From Gammaproteobacteria bacterium (GTDB taxonomy: Bacteria > Pseudomonadota > Gammaproteobacteria > Pseudomonadales > Pseudohongiellaceae): a stretch of DNA of 64,000 bases. The translations under genes and the position numbers were made by a program. The stretch spans positions 186,001-250,000 of the forward strand of contig JAHEGE010000001.1 of the NCBI GenBank assembly GCA_024639905.1, written 5' to 3'. The notes below the pieces were generated by a model. That model saw only the letters and a list, made by a program, of their open reading frames with translations, did no database searches and was not told where the DNA came from. The stretch's first letter is position 1, and the number at the start of each line of letters is the position of its first letter. Positions 1 through 9,273 of this stretch are shown one piece after another.

Positions 1-825
1 CACGCACTCGAGCGCGGCGTCGGTGTCGGCGATGTTGTTATACGATAGCGCCTTGCCTTGCAGCTGCTTAGCCGTGCTAATGCTGGCTTCGGCAGGCTCG
101 CGTTCTACATAAAACGCCGCAGCTTGGTGTGGGTTCTCGCCGTAGCGCATATCTTGCGCCTTGAGGAATTGGCTGTTGAAGGTGCGCGGGAAATCAGAGG
201 CTTCAGGCTGCTCTGCCGCGGCTGGTAATTTCGCACCAAGGTAGTTGGCGATCGCACCGTCGTAGGCGGCGGTGTGCTCGAAGGTCTTCACGGCAAAGTC
301 GAAGCGTGTCGCCTGATCGAGGCTGCAGTCGTTAGACTGCAGCTGAGTAACCAGCCCAGCGTAGTCGGCGGGGTTTACCACCACCGTCACGAAGCGGTTG
401 TTCTTTGCCGCGGCGCGCAACATGGTGGGGCCGCCGATGTCGATGTTTTCAATCGCCGTCGGTAGGTCGCAGTCGGGCTTGGCCACGGTGGTCTCGAACG
501 GATAGAGATTCACCACGACCAGATCGATAGGAGGGATATTGTGCGCCTCCATCACCGCCTGATCTTGGTCGCGGCGCGCCAGGATGCCGCCGTGCACCTT
601 TGGGTGCAGCGTCTTTACCCTGCCGTCCATCATCTCAGGGAAACCGGTGTACTCCGAAATCTCAATTGCGGGGATGCCTTCGTCTTGCAGCAGACGATAG
701 GTGCCGCCGGTAGAGAGCAGCTCAATGCCGAGGTCGGCGAGGGCGCGGGCGAAGGGGACGAGGTCGGTCTTGTCAGAGACGCTGAGCAAGGCTCTGCGGA
801 TGGCGACAGGGGAGTCTGAGGTCAT
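1..825 (-). CDS. purH: Bifunctional AICAR transformylase / IMP cyclohydrolase (partial, C-terminus off window)
   Basis: Catalyses the last two steps of de novo IMP synthesis in the cytosol: formylation of AICAR, then ring closure to IMP. The visible 275 residues, of about 520 usual for the family, contain the whole MGS-like IMP cyclohydrolase domain ([20 protein letters not shown] near the start, then [26 protein letters not shown] and [16 protein letters not shown]) and the beginning of the transformylase domain ([15 protein letters not shown]). The ATG at 825 gives the normal N-terminus. It is the last visible gene of the minus-strand run, 135 bp after fis, as in Pseudomonas where fis-purH-purD are neighbours. 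The rest runs off the left edge, so integrity of the C-terminal half cannot be judged. Confidence 0.97.
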   Translation of the reverse strand, partial: MTSDSPVAIRRALLSVSDKTDLVPFARALADLGIELLSTGGTYRLLQDEGIPAIEISEYTGFPEMMDGRVKTLHPKVHGGILARRDQDQAVMEAHNIPPIDLVVVNLYPFETTVAKPDCDLPTAIENIDIGGPTMLRAAAKNNRFVTVVVNPADYAGLVTQLQSNDCSLDQATRFDFAVKTFEHTAAYDGAIANYLGAKLPAAAEQPEASDFPRTFNSQFLKAQDMRYGENPHQAAAFYVEREPAEASISTAKQLQGKALSYNNIADTDAALECV

Positions 826-960
826 GGCTAGGCTTCTTCGTTGATGTGAACGGTAGTGTGAAGTGCTAAACGGTTATGCGTTGGCAAGTGGTAACAGCGT
901 GTAATTTGACTGGTGTGGATGGTGTCACAAGTGCTTCGAGAGGCGCCTAATTCCTGTCAA

Positions 961-1353
961 TTACAGCAATCCGTGCTGTCTTAGCTTGGTGCGCAGAGTA
1001 CCACGATTGAGCCCTAGGACGATAGCGGCCTTGCTCTGGTTGCCGCGCGTATGGCGCATGACGGCGGCGAGAAGTGGCGCTTCAACTTCGGCGAGCACGA
1101 GGGGGTAGAGGTCGCTTGCAGACTCGCCTTCGAGGAGTTCGAAATAGGCCTCCACCGATCTGGCGACGTGCTCGCGCAGGGTTGCCGAGGCATTGGGGAG
1201 CCGCAGCCTATCGAGCCCGAGTGTCTCGTCTGGATTGTGGTCGGCGCGGGCGAAAGTGGGCAGGTCTATTCCGAAGGTAGGTTCGTCGAACTCACTCTCC
1301 ACGCGCGCATCGGCGCCGAAAACCTCGTCGATCAGATCGTCGTCGCCGGTCAC
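961..1353 (-). CDS. fis: DNA-binding protein Fis with long acidic N-terminal extension
   Basis: Nucleoid-associated regulator that bends DNA and activates stable RNA promoters. The C-terminal ~50 residues are a typical Fis helix-turn-helix (LYPLVLAEVEAPLLAAVMRH, then TRGNQSKAAIVLGLNRGTLR, ending KLRQHGLL). I start at the GTG at 1353 because it overlaps the dusB TGA stop in a GTGA junction, the usual dusB-fis coupling; no ATG is available in a sensible place. The protein is then 130 residues, against 98 in E. coli. The extra N-terminal ~30-35 residues are acidic (DDDLIDEVFGADARVESEFD). Translation is probably coupled to dusB. The 135 bp downstream separate it from purH. Confidence 0.93.
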   Translation of the reverse strand: MTGDDDLIDEVFGADARVESEFDEPTFGIDLPTFARADHNPDETLGLDRLRLPNASATLREHVARSVEAYFELLEGESASDLYPLVLAEVEAPLLAAVMRHTRGNQSKAAIVLGLNRGTLRTKLRQHGLL

Positions 1354-2351
1354 GCGGCGAGTCCTTCGGCGGTCGCCTGCGCGGGTTGGGCCGTCTCGAA
1401 GAAGGCGTCGACTAGGTCCAGCTGTTGCTTGCCCTCGGTGGCGGCGTTGAAGCATTGCATAAACTCGCGCGCGCCAAGCAGGCCATCGACATAGCCGCTC
1501 ACGTGTTTGCGCGCATACAGTGCGCCGCGCTTGTCGCCGTAGAAAGCGTGCAGTTTTGCGAGGTGGCTAGTTGCAACGCCGTGGCGCACGTCGACGCCTG
1601 GGTCGGCTAGCAGCGTGCCGGTGCTGAGGTAATGTTCGATCTGCGCAAAAATCCAGGGGCTGCCTTGAGCGCCTCGACCAATCATCACCGCGTCTGCGCC
1701 GGTATGGTTAAGTACCTGCCGCGCCCGCTCAGGCGAGTCGATATCGCCGTTGGCCACGATGGGAATAGAGACTGCCTGTTTAATCGCGGCGATGGTGTCG
1801 TATTCCACCGCGCCCTTGAAGCGACATTCGCGCGTACGTCCGTGCACGGTAAGGAGTTGAATGCCGCAGTCTTCTGCGATCTTGGCAACGTCGACGCCGT
1901 TGCGTGAGGCGGGGCACCAGCCGGTGCGAATCTTGAGGGTGACTGGCACGTCTACCGCGGCAACGATGGCGCGCAGGATGTCTTCCACCAGCGCCGTGTC
2001 CTTGAGCAGTGCCGAGCCTGCGGCTTTCTTCATGACCTTCTTGGCGGGGCAGCCCATGTTGATGTCGATGGCGTCGGCGCCCATCTCAGCATTGCGCCGT
2101 GCAGCCATGGCCATGATCGCGGGATCTGACCCTGCGATTTGAATGACCTGCGGGCTGCCGACTTCGGCGCGGATACGGCGGAGGCGGTGGCGTTCTTTTT
2201 CCCACAGCTCCCTGCTCGAGGGCAGCATTTCGGCGACGGTGATGCCGGCGCCTTGTTGGCTGCAGATCTCGCGGAACGGCGCATCACAGACCCCCACCAT
2301 CGGGGCAAGGAAGAGGTTGTTGCGAAGGCTGTAGGGGCCAATCTGGTGCAC
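1350..2351 (-). CDS. dusB: tRNA-dihydrouridine synthase B
   Basis: FMN-dependent enzyme that reduces specific uridines in the tRNA D-loop. The 333-residue length fits the family. Visible motifs are the N-terminal barrel strand LFLAPMVGVCDAPFR, the active-site loop INMGCPAKKV with the catalytic Cys, KIRTGW, TVHGRTR, the phosphate-binding strand VANGDI and the closing MIGRGAQGSPW. It lies upstream of fis and its TGA overlaps the fis GTG, the classical bacterial dusB-fis operon. The gap back to the DUF3426 gene is 103 bp and could hold a separate promoter for dusB-fis; I did not find a convincing one. The last ~15 residues (AQPAQATAEGLAA) look like a free tail. Confidence 0.97.
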   Translation of the reverse strand: MHQIGPYSLRNNLFLAPMVGVCDAPFREICSQQGAGITVAEMLPSSRELWEKERHRLRRIRAEVGSPQVIQIAGSDPAIMAMAARRNAEMGADAIDINMGCPAKKVMKKAAGSALLKDTALVEDILRAIVAAVDVPVTLKIRTGWCPASRNGVDVAKIAEDCGIQLLTVHGRTRECRFKGAVEYDTIAAIKQAVSIPIVANGDIDSPERARQVLNHTGADAVMIGRGAQGSPWIFAQIEHYLSTGTLLADPGVDVRHGVATSHLAKLHAFYGDKRGALYARKHVSGYVDGLLGAREFMQCFNAATEGKQQLDLVDAFFETAQPAQATAEGLAA

Positions 2352-2454
2352 GAGAGCGCCTCGGAGTCGGAGAGCAATGCGGCAATGATAACGGCGAGCC
2401 GTGGCAAGCGGAAGGCTTTTGGCTCGGCTCGCGGGAAATTGCTTAGCGAATCGC

Positions 2455-3225
2455 CTACCGAGCGCGGAAGGCGACGGTATAGTTCACCGCCTCGGGGCCA
2501 GGATCGACCAACGCAAGGCGCACGCCAATGCTGCGGCCAGCCCCTAATGGCCGGCGCGCGTCGATGCGCGCCGGCAAGTATTCTTCGGGGGCGAATTCGC
2601 GGACAGCTACGCTGCGATTCGCCGCCGTGTTGAAGCTTAGGATGAGGACCGGCGCGGCCTGCGGCAGAGGAGCCTCGTTGGCGAGGCGAAAACTGACGAC
2701 AAGGGTGTTGGCTTGTGCGGGGTCGGCTTCTACCGAGAGGCCTTCGGCCGACAGCGAGGCGATATCCCGATAGAGAGGAACAGCGCAGCCAATCAGCTCG
2801 CAGGCAGCAACGAACGCGGGGTAGAGTCGAGGCTCGTGTTGGTAAGTTGCGCGGTTCGCCCATAAGAGTTGGGCGCCAAAAGCGCCGAGCAGCAGCGCCG
2901 CCATGATGCCGAGGGCGAGGCGCTTAGTAAGGGCGCCTAGGCCGCGCTGGCGACGCTGAAGCATCTCGAGGGGTTCGCTGGCGAGCGCACTAAGCGAGTC
3001 GCGTGCTGCCGCTTCGCTGCCGTCGAACTCATGGTCCTCTGTGCTGGCGAAATGCGTGCTGTGCGCGCGAGCACGGATCGCCGCGGTCGAATCTGCGGCC
3101 ACCGCGCTTGGTTGCGCTGCAGGGGGCAGTAGACGCAGGCAGGCGCCACAGCGCGTGGCTGCTATCACCGTGCCAGTCTCTATGCGCGCACGGCAGAAAG
3201 GGCAGTTCGAGGGCTGTGCACTCAT
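2455..3225 (-). CDS. DUF3426 zinc-ribbon, single-pass membrane protein
   Basis: 256-residue protein of unknown function between prmA and dusB, the place where Pseudomonas-type genomes carry a DUF3426 gene. It starts with a Cys4 ribbon (CPFCRARI ... CGACLRLL, residues ~8-34), followed by a low-complexity linker, one hydrophobic segment (~110-130, ALGIMAALLLGAFGAQLLWA) and a C-terminal ~120-residue beta-rich domain (LVVSFRLANEAPLPQAAPVL ...) typical of DUF3426. Predicted topology is a cytoplasmic zinc ribbon with an exported C-terminal domain. I chose the ATG at 3225 over an in-frame TTG 12 nt upstream. It begins 25 nt after prmA, so co-transcription is likely. Function is not known. Confidence 0.85.
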   Translation of the reverse strand: MSAQPSNCPFCRARIETGTVIAATRCGACLRLLPPAAQPSAVAADSTAAIRARAHSTHFASTEDHEFDGSEAAARDSLSALASEPLEMLQRRQRGLGALTKRLALGIMAALLLGAFGAQLLWANRATYQHEPRLYPAFVAACELIGCAVPLYRDIASLSAEGLSVEADPAQANTLVVSFRLANEAPLPQAAPVLILSFNTAANRSVAVREFAPEEYLPARIDARRPLGAGRSIGVRLALVDPGPEAVNYTVAFRAR

Positions 3226-3250
3226 CGGCTGTTCCAAGACTCTGGGCCGT

Positions 3251-4144
3251 CTATCGGCGCACGCCGGTGAGACGAATCCAATCCTCGCGCTGCTCCGGCG
3301 CGCTCATGTCGAACCATTCGCTGTAGCGTGCCGTGATGTCTGCGGCTTGATCCGCGAGGAGTCCAGACAAGACGAGGTCGCCGCCGGGGCGAACGAGGCT
3401 CGCGAACTTCGGTGCCAAGGTGTGCAGCGGTTCGGCGAGGATATTAGCGAGGAGAATGTCGACTTGGCCGCTGCGGTCGTCGGCATCGAACTGCTCGGGC
3501 AGATAGCTCGCCACGCGGTCTATCGCTAGGCCATTGCGGGCGCAGTTGTCGTCGGTGGCGAGCACTGCTTGAGGATCATTGTCGATGGCATCGATAGTCT
3601 CGGCGCCCAATAGCGCTGCGGCGATAGCGAGGATGCCCGAGCCGCAACCGTAGTCGACCACTCGGCGCCCCACAAGATCGGTCGCGCCCAGCCATTGCAG
3701 GCAAAGCGCAGTCGTGGCATGGCTGCCGCTGCCAAACGCGAGACCGGGGTCGAGCATGATGTTGGTCGCGCTGGGGTCTGGGGGTTCCTGCCAGCTGGGA
3801 CAGATCCACAGCTTATCGCCGAACTGCATCGCCTCGAAGCTGTCCATCCAGCTGCGCTCCCATGCTTGGTCGGCGATCGTCTCGACTGCGAGCGCGTCTC
3901 GATTGACGATGGCGTCGTTTCCGCGCAGCCACTTGAGGAGCGGGTCGAGTTCGACCTCTTCTTCGAATAGCGCACACAACACCAAACTGTCCCACAGCGG
4001 CGTGCTGCTGAGTTCGATCTGGAAGATCGGCTGATCTTCCGCGTCGAGGTAGGTAATCGAGACTGCGCCTGCGGCAAGCAGCTGCGGTTCGATAAAGTCG
4101 AGGTGGTCGGGGTGGATCTGAACCTTAAGCTGTTGCCACTGCAT
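3251..4144 (-). CDS. prmA: Ribosomal protein L11 methyltransferase
   Basis: SAM-dependent enzyme that trimethylates ribosomal protein L11. At 297 residues it is normal length. The N-terminal substrate-recognition domain (MQWQQLKVQIHPDHLDFIEP) is followed by the linker DPGLAFGSGSHATTALCLQW and a Rossmann methyltransferase core with VVDYGCGSGILAIAA (SAM-binding motif I), IDAIDNDPQAV and the substrate loop LLANILAEPL. A GGA-type Shine-Dalgarno precedes the ATG at 4144. The gene starts 8 nt after the accC stop, so it is almost certainly translated from the accBC transcript. Confidence 0.98.
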   Translation of the reverse strand: MQWQQLKVQIHPDHLDFIEPQLLAAGAVSITYLDAEDQPIFQIELSSTPLWDSLVLCALFEEEVELDPLLKWLRGNDAIVNRDALAVETIADQAWERSWMDSFEAMQFGDKLWICPSWQEPPDPSATNIMLDPGLAFGSGSHATTALCLQWLGATDLVGRRVVDYGCGSGILAIAAALLGAETIDAIDNDPQAVLATDDNCARNGLAIDRVASYLPEQFDADDRSGQVDILLANILAEPLHTLAPKFASLVRPGGDLVLSGLLADQAADITARYSEWFDMSAPEQREDWIRLTGVRR

Positions 4145-4152
4145 TGCAGATC

Positions 4153-5493
4153 CTAGAGGCCGAGTTTTTTCTCGAGGTAGTGGATGTTGACGCCGCCTTT
4201 CATGAAGCCTGCGTCGGTGACGAGCTCTTTGTGTAGGCCGATGTTGCTATTAATGCCCGCGATGAGCATCTCGTCTAGCGCAATCTCGGTGCGGCGTAGC
4301 GCCTCTTCACGAGTGTCGCCCGAGCAAATGAGTTTCGCGATCAGTGAGTCGTAGTGCGGAGGCACGGTATAGCCACTGTAGAGGTGCGAGTCGACGCGCA
4401 CGCCATTACCGCCGGGCGCGTGGAACATTTGAATCTTGCCTGGACTAGGTACGAAGGTCTTTGGGTCTTCGGCATTGATGCGACATTCGATGGAGTGGCC
4501 GCGGATCTGGATGTCAGATTGGCTATAACTCAGCGGCGCGCCACCGGCGATGAGTAGCTGCTCGCGCACGATGTCGACGCCGGTTACTTGTTCGGTTACC
4601 GGGTGCTCGACTTGGACGCGGGTATTCATCTCGATGAAGTAGAAGCGCTCGTCTTGGTAAAGAAACTCAAGCGTGCCAGCGCCGCGGTACTTCAGTTGTT
4701 CGCAGGCCTTAATGCAGGTTTCCAGGACCTCATCGCGCACAGCCTGGGGGATTCCCGGTGCTGGGGCTTCTTCGATAACCTTTTGGTGACGGCGCTGCAG
4801 AGAGCAGTCGCGGTCGCCCAGGTGAATGGCATTGCCTTGACCGTCGCCTAACACCTGAATCTCGACATGGCGTGGATTCTCGAGGAATTTCTCGAGATAC
4901 ACAGTGCCATTGCCGAAGAAGGTCTGCGCTTCGGTTTGCGTGACGCGTACGCTTTTGATCAGGTCTGCCTCGTGGTGGACGACGCGCATGCCGCGGCCAC
5001 CGCCGCCGGCGGCTGCCTTAATGATGACCGGGAAGCCAATTTCGCGTGCGATCTTCAGCGTGCGCTCGTCATCTTCATCGATTGGGCCATTCGAGCCGGG
5101 GACAGTGGGAACGCCGGCCTTAATCATGACCTCGATAGCGGAGACCTTGTCGCCCATCACACGGATCGTGTTCGCGGTGGGGCCTATGAAGGTGAAGCCG
5201 CTGTTCTCGACCTGCTCTGCGAAGTCTGCGTTTTCAGACAGGAAACCATAACCTGGATGCACTGCATCGGCGTGCGTGACTTCCATCGCGGCGATAATCG
5301 CCGGCGAGTTGAGGTAGCTCTCGGTGGGGCTGGGTGGCCCGATGCAGACTGACTCGTCAGCAAGGTGAACGTGCATTAGATCTTTGTCTGCGGTCGAGTG
5401 GACCGCAACAGTTTTGATGCCGAGTTGCTTGCACGCGCGCAGCACGCGCAGGGCGATCTCACCACGATTAGCTATAAGCACTTTTTGGAGCAT
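4153..5493 (-). CDS. accC: Acetyl-CoA carboxylase, biotin carboxylase subunit
   Basis: ATP-dependent carboxylation of biotin on AccB, the first half-reaction of malonyl-CoA formation. At 446 residues it is full length, with the N-terminal [20 protein letters not shown], the ATP-grasp glycine loop [30 protein letters not shown], the catalytic-lid segment [32 protein letters not shown] and the C-terminal domain [13 protein letters not shown]. An AAAGGA Shine-Dalgarno precedes the ATG. It lies 25 nt downstream of accB and 8 nt upstream of prmA. No accA or accD is present in the window, as expected for a gammaproteobacterium. Confidence 0.99.
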   Translation of the reverse strand: MLQKVLIANRGEIALRVLRACKQLGIKTVAVHSTADKDLMHVHLADESVCIGPPSPTESYLNSPAIIAAMEVTHADAVHPGYGFLSENADFAEQVENSGFTFIGPTANTIRVMGDKVSAIEVMIKAGVPTVPGSNGPIDEDDERTLKIAREIGFPVIIKAAAGGGGRGMRVVHHEADLIKSVRVTQTEAQTFFGNGTVYLEKFLENPRHVEIQVLGDGQGNAIHLGDRDCSLQRRHQKVIEEAPAPGIPQAVRDEVLETCIKACEQLKYRGAGTLEFLYQDERFYFIEMNTRVQVEHPVTEQVTGVDIVREQLLIAGGAPLSYSQSDIQIRGHSIECRINAEDPKTFVPSPGKIQMFHAPGGNGVRVDSHLYSGYTVPPHYDSLIAKLICSGDTREEALRRTEIALDEMLIAGINSNIGLHKELVTDAGFMKGGVNIHYLEKKLGL

Positions 5494-5518
5494 TGAGCGA
5501 ATCCTTTAAGTCGTGGCG

Positions 5519-5971
5519 TTAGGCGATGATAACCAGCGGCTGGTCGTATTCGACGGGCTCGCCGTCTTTTACCAAGATGGCTTCGATGACGCCGGCGTGA
5601 TCCGCCTCGATTTGGTTCATCATCTTCATCGCCTCGACGATGCAGATCACGTCTCCAGCCTTCACGTGCTTACCGACTTCGACAAAGGGCGCAGAGGTGG
5701 GCGAAGGGGCGCTGTAAAAAGTCCCTACCATGGGAGATTTAAGTGCGTTGGCAGACACGGCGGTAGGTGCCGGTGCGGCGGCAGGTGCAGGTTCCGCAAT
5801 CGGCGCAGCGAGGGGCGCAGGTGCCGCGGTTTGGTAAGATGTTGCTGCTGGCATGGGGGCGCTCGTGCCGCGGCTTATGCGCACCGACTCTTCGCCTTCC
5901 TTGATCTCGATTTCTGCGACGTCCGACGCCTCGAGCAGTTCGATGAGCTTCTTAACCTTTCTGATGTCCAT
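5519..5971 (-). CDS. accB: Biotin carboxyl carrier protein of acetyl-CoA carboxylase
   Basis: Carries the biotin that shuttles CO2 between AccC and carboxyltransferase. The 150-residue form starts at the ATG at 5971 ([20 protein letters not shown]), which matches the family start and has an AGAGG Shine-Dalgarno; a longer reading from 6016 adds 15 residues without homology. Order: N-terminal helical segment, an Ala/Pro-rich linker (~residues 38-75), then the biotinyl domain with the acceptor lysine K116 in [11 protein letters not shown]. It is followed by accC after 25 nt. The 98 bp upstream to aroQ may hold an accBC promoter. Confidence 0.98.
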   Translation of the reverse strand: MDIRKVKKLIELLEASDVAEIEIKEGEESVRISRGTSAPMPAATSYQTAAPAPLAAPIAEPAPAAAPAPTAVSANALKSPMVGTFYSAPSPTSAPFVEVGKHVKAGDVICIVEAMKMMNQIEADHAGVIEAILVKDGEPVEYDQPLVIIA

Positions 5972-6069
5972 GCTGAGTGTTGCCTCTTTTTCGGTGCAGC
6001 CGGTGATGGCTGGCACGTTGTCGTTGATTGAATAGGGTGAATAGGGTGCGGTAACCCTAGCCTGATGAA

Positions 6070-6507
6070 TTAGTTCAGGCGCGCGAGCGCGGCATCGAGC
6101 GCGAGCTCGTAGCCTTGAGCGCCCAGTCCGATGACACAGCCCACCGCGATATCCGAGAAGAAGGAGTCGTGGCGAAACTCTTCACGCTTGTAAAGATTCG
6201 ATAGGTGTACTTCGATGAACGGGATCTCCGAGGCGAGCATGGCGTCGCGCAGGGCGACGCTCGTGTGGGTGTAGCCACCGAAGTTGACGAGCATGAAGTC
6301 GACCCTCGAGGCACGCGCCGCGTGAATACGATCGATGAGCGCACCCTCGCTGTTGTTCTGGAAGCTGTCGAAGCTGTGCCCGGCCTCGAGACAGGCTGCA
6401 CCGAGGCGCAGGTTGATGTCGTCGAGGGTGTCTGAGCCGTAAATCTCGGGTTCGCGGCTGCCGAGCAGGTTGAGATTAGGGCCGTGTAGGACGAGAATCG
6501 ATGCCAT
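6070..6507 (-). CDS. aroQ: Type II 3-dehydroquinate dehydratase
   Basis: Third step of the shikimate pathway, trans-dehydration of 3-dehydroquinate; a cytosolic dodecamer in known members. The 145-residue protein has the family start [20 protein letters not shown] with the catalytic Tyr (Y23), the active-site stretch [25 protein letters not shown] and the catalytic His in [15 protein letters not shown] (H101). Its place just upstream of accB-accC is conserved in Pseudomonas and relatives. The upstream neighbour is the DsbD alpha-domain gene, 129 nt away. Confidence 0.98.
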   Translation of the reverse strand: MASILVLHGPNLNLLGSREPEIYGSDTLDDINLRLGAACLEAGHSFDSFQNNSEGALIDRIHAARASRVDFMLVNFGGYTHTSVALRDAMLASEIPFIEVHLSNLYKREEFRHDSFFSDIAVGCVIGLGAQGYELALDAALARLN

Positions 6508-6636
6508 GGAGGATGCCTTTGTTCTATTTTTCCGAAATTACGGAGTGTTAGACAGTATTTCGCGTAGTTTCTCAGAATTTTGTCGGGATTTCATCAGTCG
6601 TGGTGATATCTGCTATCGATAGTGCTGCGGGTTGCT

Positions 6637-7161
6637 TTAGCGGCCTATCGTCTCGAGCGCGATGCGCAAGGTTTGCGGGGGGTAGCAAAAGCCCCAGCTC
6701 GCACAGCCTTGGTAGTGTGCGACGAGCTCGCTGCCATCGGGCGCTGCCTGTGGCAGCGTGATATCGACGGCGATAGAGCCGAAATACGCCTCGATCGCGC
6801 CGAAGAATTCGTCTTCCATCGCCTTGCCATCGGGGAGTGTGAAGGTGAGCGGTGCCGGTTCCGCCGAGGTGGGTAGCGCTGGGCTTGCGAGGCTGAAGGC
6901 GAAGCGGTGCCGATAAAGGTAGTGGTCTTGCGCCGGCGTCCACGTGAGGCGCACGCCGCCATTGGCCAGCGCGGTGATTTCGAGCGGAAAAGCTTGATCG
7001 GCAGGCAGTACGCGGCGCGTATCGGCTTGCTCGAGCCCCGACGCAGCGCGACTGCCAAACTGCGCGTAGGTGGGCAGGGCGACGGCGAGCAGGCAAGCGC
7101 CGACTGCGCTCAGTAATGCGCCGCGCAAAAGCGCCCTAGGGGCGAGTCTTGGTCGGCTCAT
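6637..7161 (-). CDS. Free-standing DsbD N-terminal (alpha) domain, periplasmic
   Basis: 174-residue exported protein made only of the N-terminal domain of the disulfide reductase DsbD. It has a signal peptide (~residues 10-33, LLRGALLSAVGACLLAVALP), then PADQAFPLEITAL, TPAQDHYLYRHRFAFSL and the hallmark YQGCASWGFCYPP with the redox pair C153/C159. The membrane (beta) and thioredoxin (gamma) domains of full DsbD are absent. The stop is followed by 129 nt and then aroQ, so this is not a simple frameshift. A GGAGA Shine-Dalgarno precedes the ATG, 29 nt after fabB. In Pseudomonas full-length dsbD sits near aroQ, so shortening of an ancestral dsbD is plausible (inference). It would need another electron donor, or may act as a thiol-disulfide carrier. 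Confidence 0.85.
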   Translation of the reverse strand: MSRPRLAPRALLRGALLSAVGACLLAVALPTYAQFGSRAASGLEQADTRRVLPADQAFPLEITALANGGVRLTWTPAQDHYLYRHRFAFSLASPALPTSAEPAPLTFTLPDGKAMEDEFFGAIEAYFGSIAVDITLPQAAPDGSELVAHYQGCASWGFCYPPQTLRIALETIGR

Positions 7162-7190
7162 CGTTGTCTCCTAGTCGCTCTTCAGGTCGA

Positions 7191-8408
7191 TTAGCTCTCG
7201 AAGCGGTCGAATACCAAACAGGCGTTGGTGCCGCCAAAGCCAAAGCTGTTCGACATGACTCGGTTAAGGGTGATGTCATCGACGCGATTGATCGCGACCG
7301 GCATTCCTTCAGCCTCTGGCGTGAGCGTCTCAACATTGGCCGACGCGGCGATGAAGTTATTCTCCATCATCAGCAGGCTGTAGATCGCTTCTTGTACTCC
7401 GGCTGCGCCTAGCGAGTGGCCACTAAGTGACTTCGTTGAGTTAAGCGTAGGAATGTTGTCGCCGAATACAGAGCGGATTGCCTTGAGCTCGGAAATGTCG
7501 CCCGCCGGCGTGCTGGTGCCGTGGGTGTTAATGTAGTCGACCTCGCCTTCCAGTCCGTGCATCGCCATCTGCATGGCGCGCGCGCCGCCCTCGCCTGAGG
7601 GAGCAACCATGTCATAGCCATCGGACGTTGCGCCATAGCCTGTGAGCTCGGCGTAAATTTTAGCGCCGCGGGCGAGTGCGTGCTCGAGTTCTTCGATGAC
7701 CAATAGGCCGCCGCCGCCGGCGATGACGAAGCCGTCGCGATCGGCATCGAATGCGCGTGACGCCTTATCGGGGGTATCATTGTAATTCGTCGAGAGTGCG
7801 CCCATGGCGTCAAACATATGCGACATGGTCCAGTGTTCGGCTTCGCCGCCACCGGCGAAGACGACATCTTGCTTGCCGAGCTGGATGAGCTCGGCAGCAT
7901 GGCCGATGCAGTGTGCGCTCGTGGCGCAGGCCGACGAGATGGTGTAATTGACGCCTTTAATTTTGAAAGGTGTCGCCAGACACGCTGACACTGTGCTGCT
8001 CATGGTGCGGGTGATTCGATAAGGCCCAACTCGGCGCAAACCCTTTTCACGCATGATGTCAGTGGACTCAAGCTGCTGCTCAGAAGAGCCGCCGCCGGAG
8101 CCGACGACGAGGCCCGTGCGAATATTAGAGACCTGTTCCTCGGTGAGGCCCGAGTCCTCAACCGCCTCTTTCATTGATAAATAGGCATAGGCCGAGGCGT
8201 CACCCATGAAGCGATAGAGTTTGCGGTCGATGAGCTCCTCGGCATTGATGTCAACGCTGCCACTTACGTGGCTGCGCATGCCGACGTCGACATAGCTCTG
8301 GTTGTGCTTGATGCCGCTGCGGCCAAGCTTGAGTGACTCGAGTACTGCTTGTTTGTCATTGCCAAGGCAGGAGACGATACCGATACCGGTTACGACGACA
8401 CGACGCAT
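7191..8408 (-). CDS. fabB: 3-oxoacyl-[acyl-carrier-protein] synthase I
   Basis: Condensing enzyme required to elongate unsaturated acyl-ACPs made by FabA. The 405-residue length is normal. The thiolase-fold catalytic triad is C161 in [11 protein letters not shown]296 in NTHGTSTP and H331 in [11 protein letters not shown]. The N-terminus [17 protein letters not shown] and the C-terminal [14 protein letters not shown] are typical. It follows fabA after 81 nt, the standard fabAB operon of gammaproteobacteria, and precedes the DsbD-alpha gene by 29 nt. Confidence 0.98.
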   Translation of the reverse strand: MRRVVVTGIGIVSCLGNDKQAVLESLKLGRSGIKHNQSYVDVGMRSHVSGSVDINAEELIDRKLYRFMGDASAYAYLSMKEAVEDSGLTEEQVSNIRTGLVVGSGGGSSEQQLESTDIMREKGLRRVGPYRITRTMSSTVSACLATPFKIKGVNYTISSACATSAHCIGHAAELIQLGKQDVVFAGGGEAEHWTMSHMFDAMGALSTNYNDTPDKASRAFDADRDGFVIAGGGGLLVIEELEHALARGAKIYAELTGYGATSDGYDMVAPSGEGGARAMQMAMHGLEGEVDYINTHGTSTPAGDISELKAIRSVFGDNIPTLNSTKSLSGHSLGAAGVQEAIYSLLMMENNFIAASANVETLTPEAEGMPVAINRVDDITLNRVMSNSFGFGGTNACLVFDRFES

Positions 8409-8489
8409 AGTTTCACCAATCTCTTTTTCTATTCGAATTCGTTAGGGCTCGTTAGTTAGCGGCCGGTACGGCCACTTATCGAGTGCTCG

Positions 8490-9050
8490 TTAGAGCGACA
8501 TGCCTGGCTTGAATAGGCCAACCTTCAGACCCTTAGTGGTATAAATCTCGCGCCCGTCTACTTTGACGCTGCCATCCGCGATACCCATGACCAACTTGCG
8601 GTCGATCGTGCGGCTGATGTCGAGCTCGTAGGTAACGAGTTTCGATGTGGGCAGTATTTCGCCTGTGAATTTCACTTCCCCAACGCCTAGCGCGCGGCCC
8701 TTGCCTTCGCGGCCGGTCCAGCCGAGCCAGAAGCCGACCAGCTGCCACAGTGCGTCGAGGCCAAGGCAGCCTGGCATAACGGGGTCGCCGGGGAAGTGGC
8801 AGGCGAAGAACCAGAGGTCGGGGTGCACATCGAGTTCCGCGATGATCTTGCCGCGGCCGTATTCGCCGCCTTCATCGGCGATATGCGTGATGCGGTCTAG
8901 CATGAGCATGTTATCGACAGGTAGCGCGGGGTTTCCTGGTCCGAAGAGTCGGCCGTGACCGCAATCTACGAGTTCTTCTAGCGTGTAGGCGCTCTTGGGT
9001 TCGAATGCGCTGTCAGTAGTGTTAGTGGCTGTGTCAGTGGCGTCAGTCAT
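8490..9050 (-). CDS. fabA: 3-hydroxydecanoyl-ACP dehydratase/isomerase
   Basis: Dehydrates 3-hydroxyacyl-ACP and isomerises trans-2- to cis-3-decenoyl-ACP, the branch point to unsaturated fatty acids. The ATG at 9050 has a CAGGAAGA Shine-Dalgarno and gives 186 residues, slightly longer than E. coli FabA (171/172) because of a Thr/Asp-rich N-terminal tail ([18 protein letters not shown]). An in-frame start at 9206 would add 52 residues without family similarity. Hot-dog fold motifs: [14 protein letters not shown], the active-site helix [20 protein letters not shown] with catalytic H85 and D99, and [13 protein letters not shown]. The divergent manC gene shares the 223-bp upstream region. Confidence 0.97.
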   Translation of the reverse strand: MTDATDTATNTTDSAFEPKSAYTLEELVDCGHGRLFGPGNPALPVDNMLMLDRITHIADEGGEYGRGKIIAELDVHPDLWFFACHFPGDPVMPGCLGLDALWQLVGFWLGWTGREGKGRALGVGEVKFTGEILPTSKLVTYELDISRTIDRKLVMGIADGSVKVDGREIYTTKGLKVGLFKPGMSL

Positions 9051-9210
9051 GGTGTCGGGGTCTTCCTGTTTAAGTTCTTTTGCTGCTGAGGGTAGTGGCA
9101 TCATGGGCCTCTGCACGATCCAAGATAGTAGCGCGGCGGACATCAATAATCGACCGTTTCCTCCCCGGATGGGTTTTGGCGATTTGTGCAGAGGGCCGTT
9201 TCTCACCTGT

Positions 9211-9241
9211 CATGATTGTTTGCATGATTGTTTGCTAGAAT
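9211..9241 (+). promoter_or_regulatory. Candidate manC promoter with tandem 12-bp repeat in fabA/manC divergent region
   Basis: Two perfect head-to-tail copies of CATGATTGTTTG (9211-9222 and 9223-9234) run straight into TGCTAGAAT, which fits an extended -10 element (TG at 9233-9234, TAGAAT at 9236-9241). A TTGTTT at 9216 is only 14 nt upstream, so the -35 match is poor. The repeat could be a double operator acting on manC, fabA or both. The rest of 9051-9273 has no convincing fabA promoter by eye. Confidence 0.4.
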
Positions 9242-9273
9242 CACAGACTTCTTAAACATGGCCGCTAATTCAG

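Noticed and set aside
2030-2863. 277-residue minus-strand ORF overlapping dusB and the DUF3426 gene
   Set aside because: Arg/Pro/Ser-rich frame shadow of two well-supported genes on the same strand.
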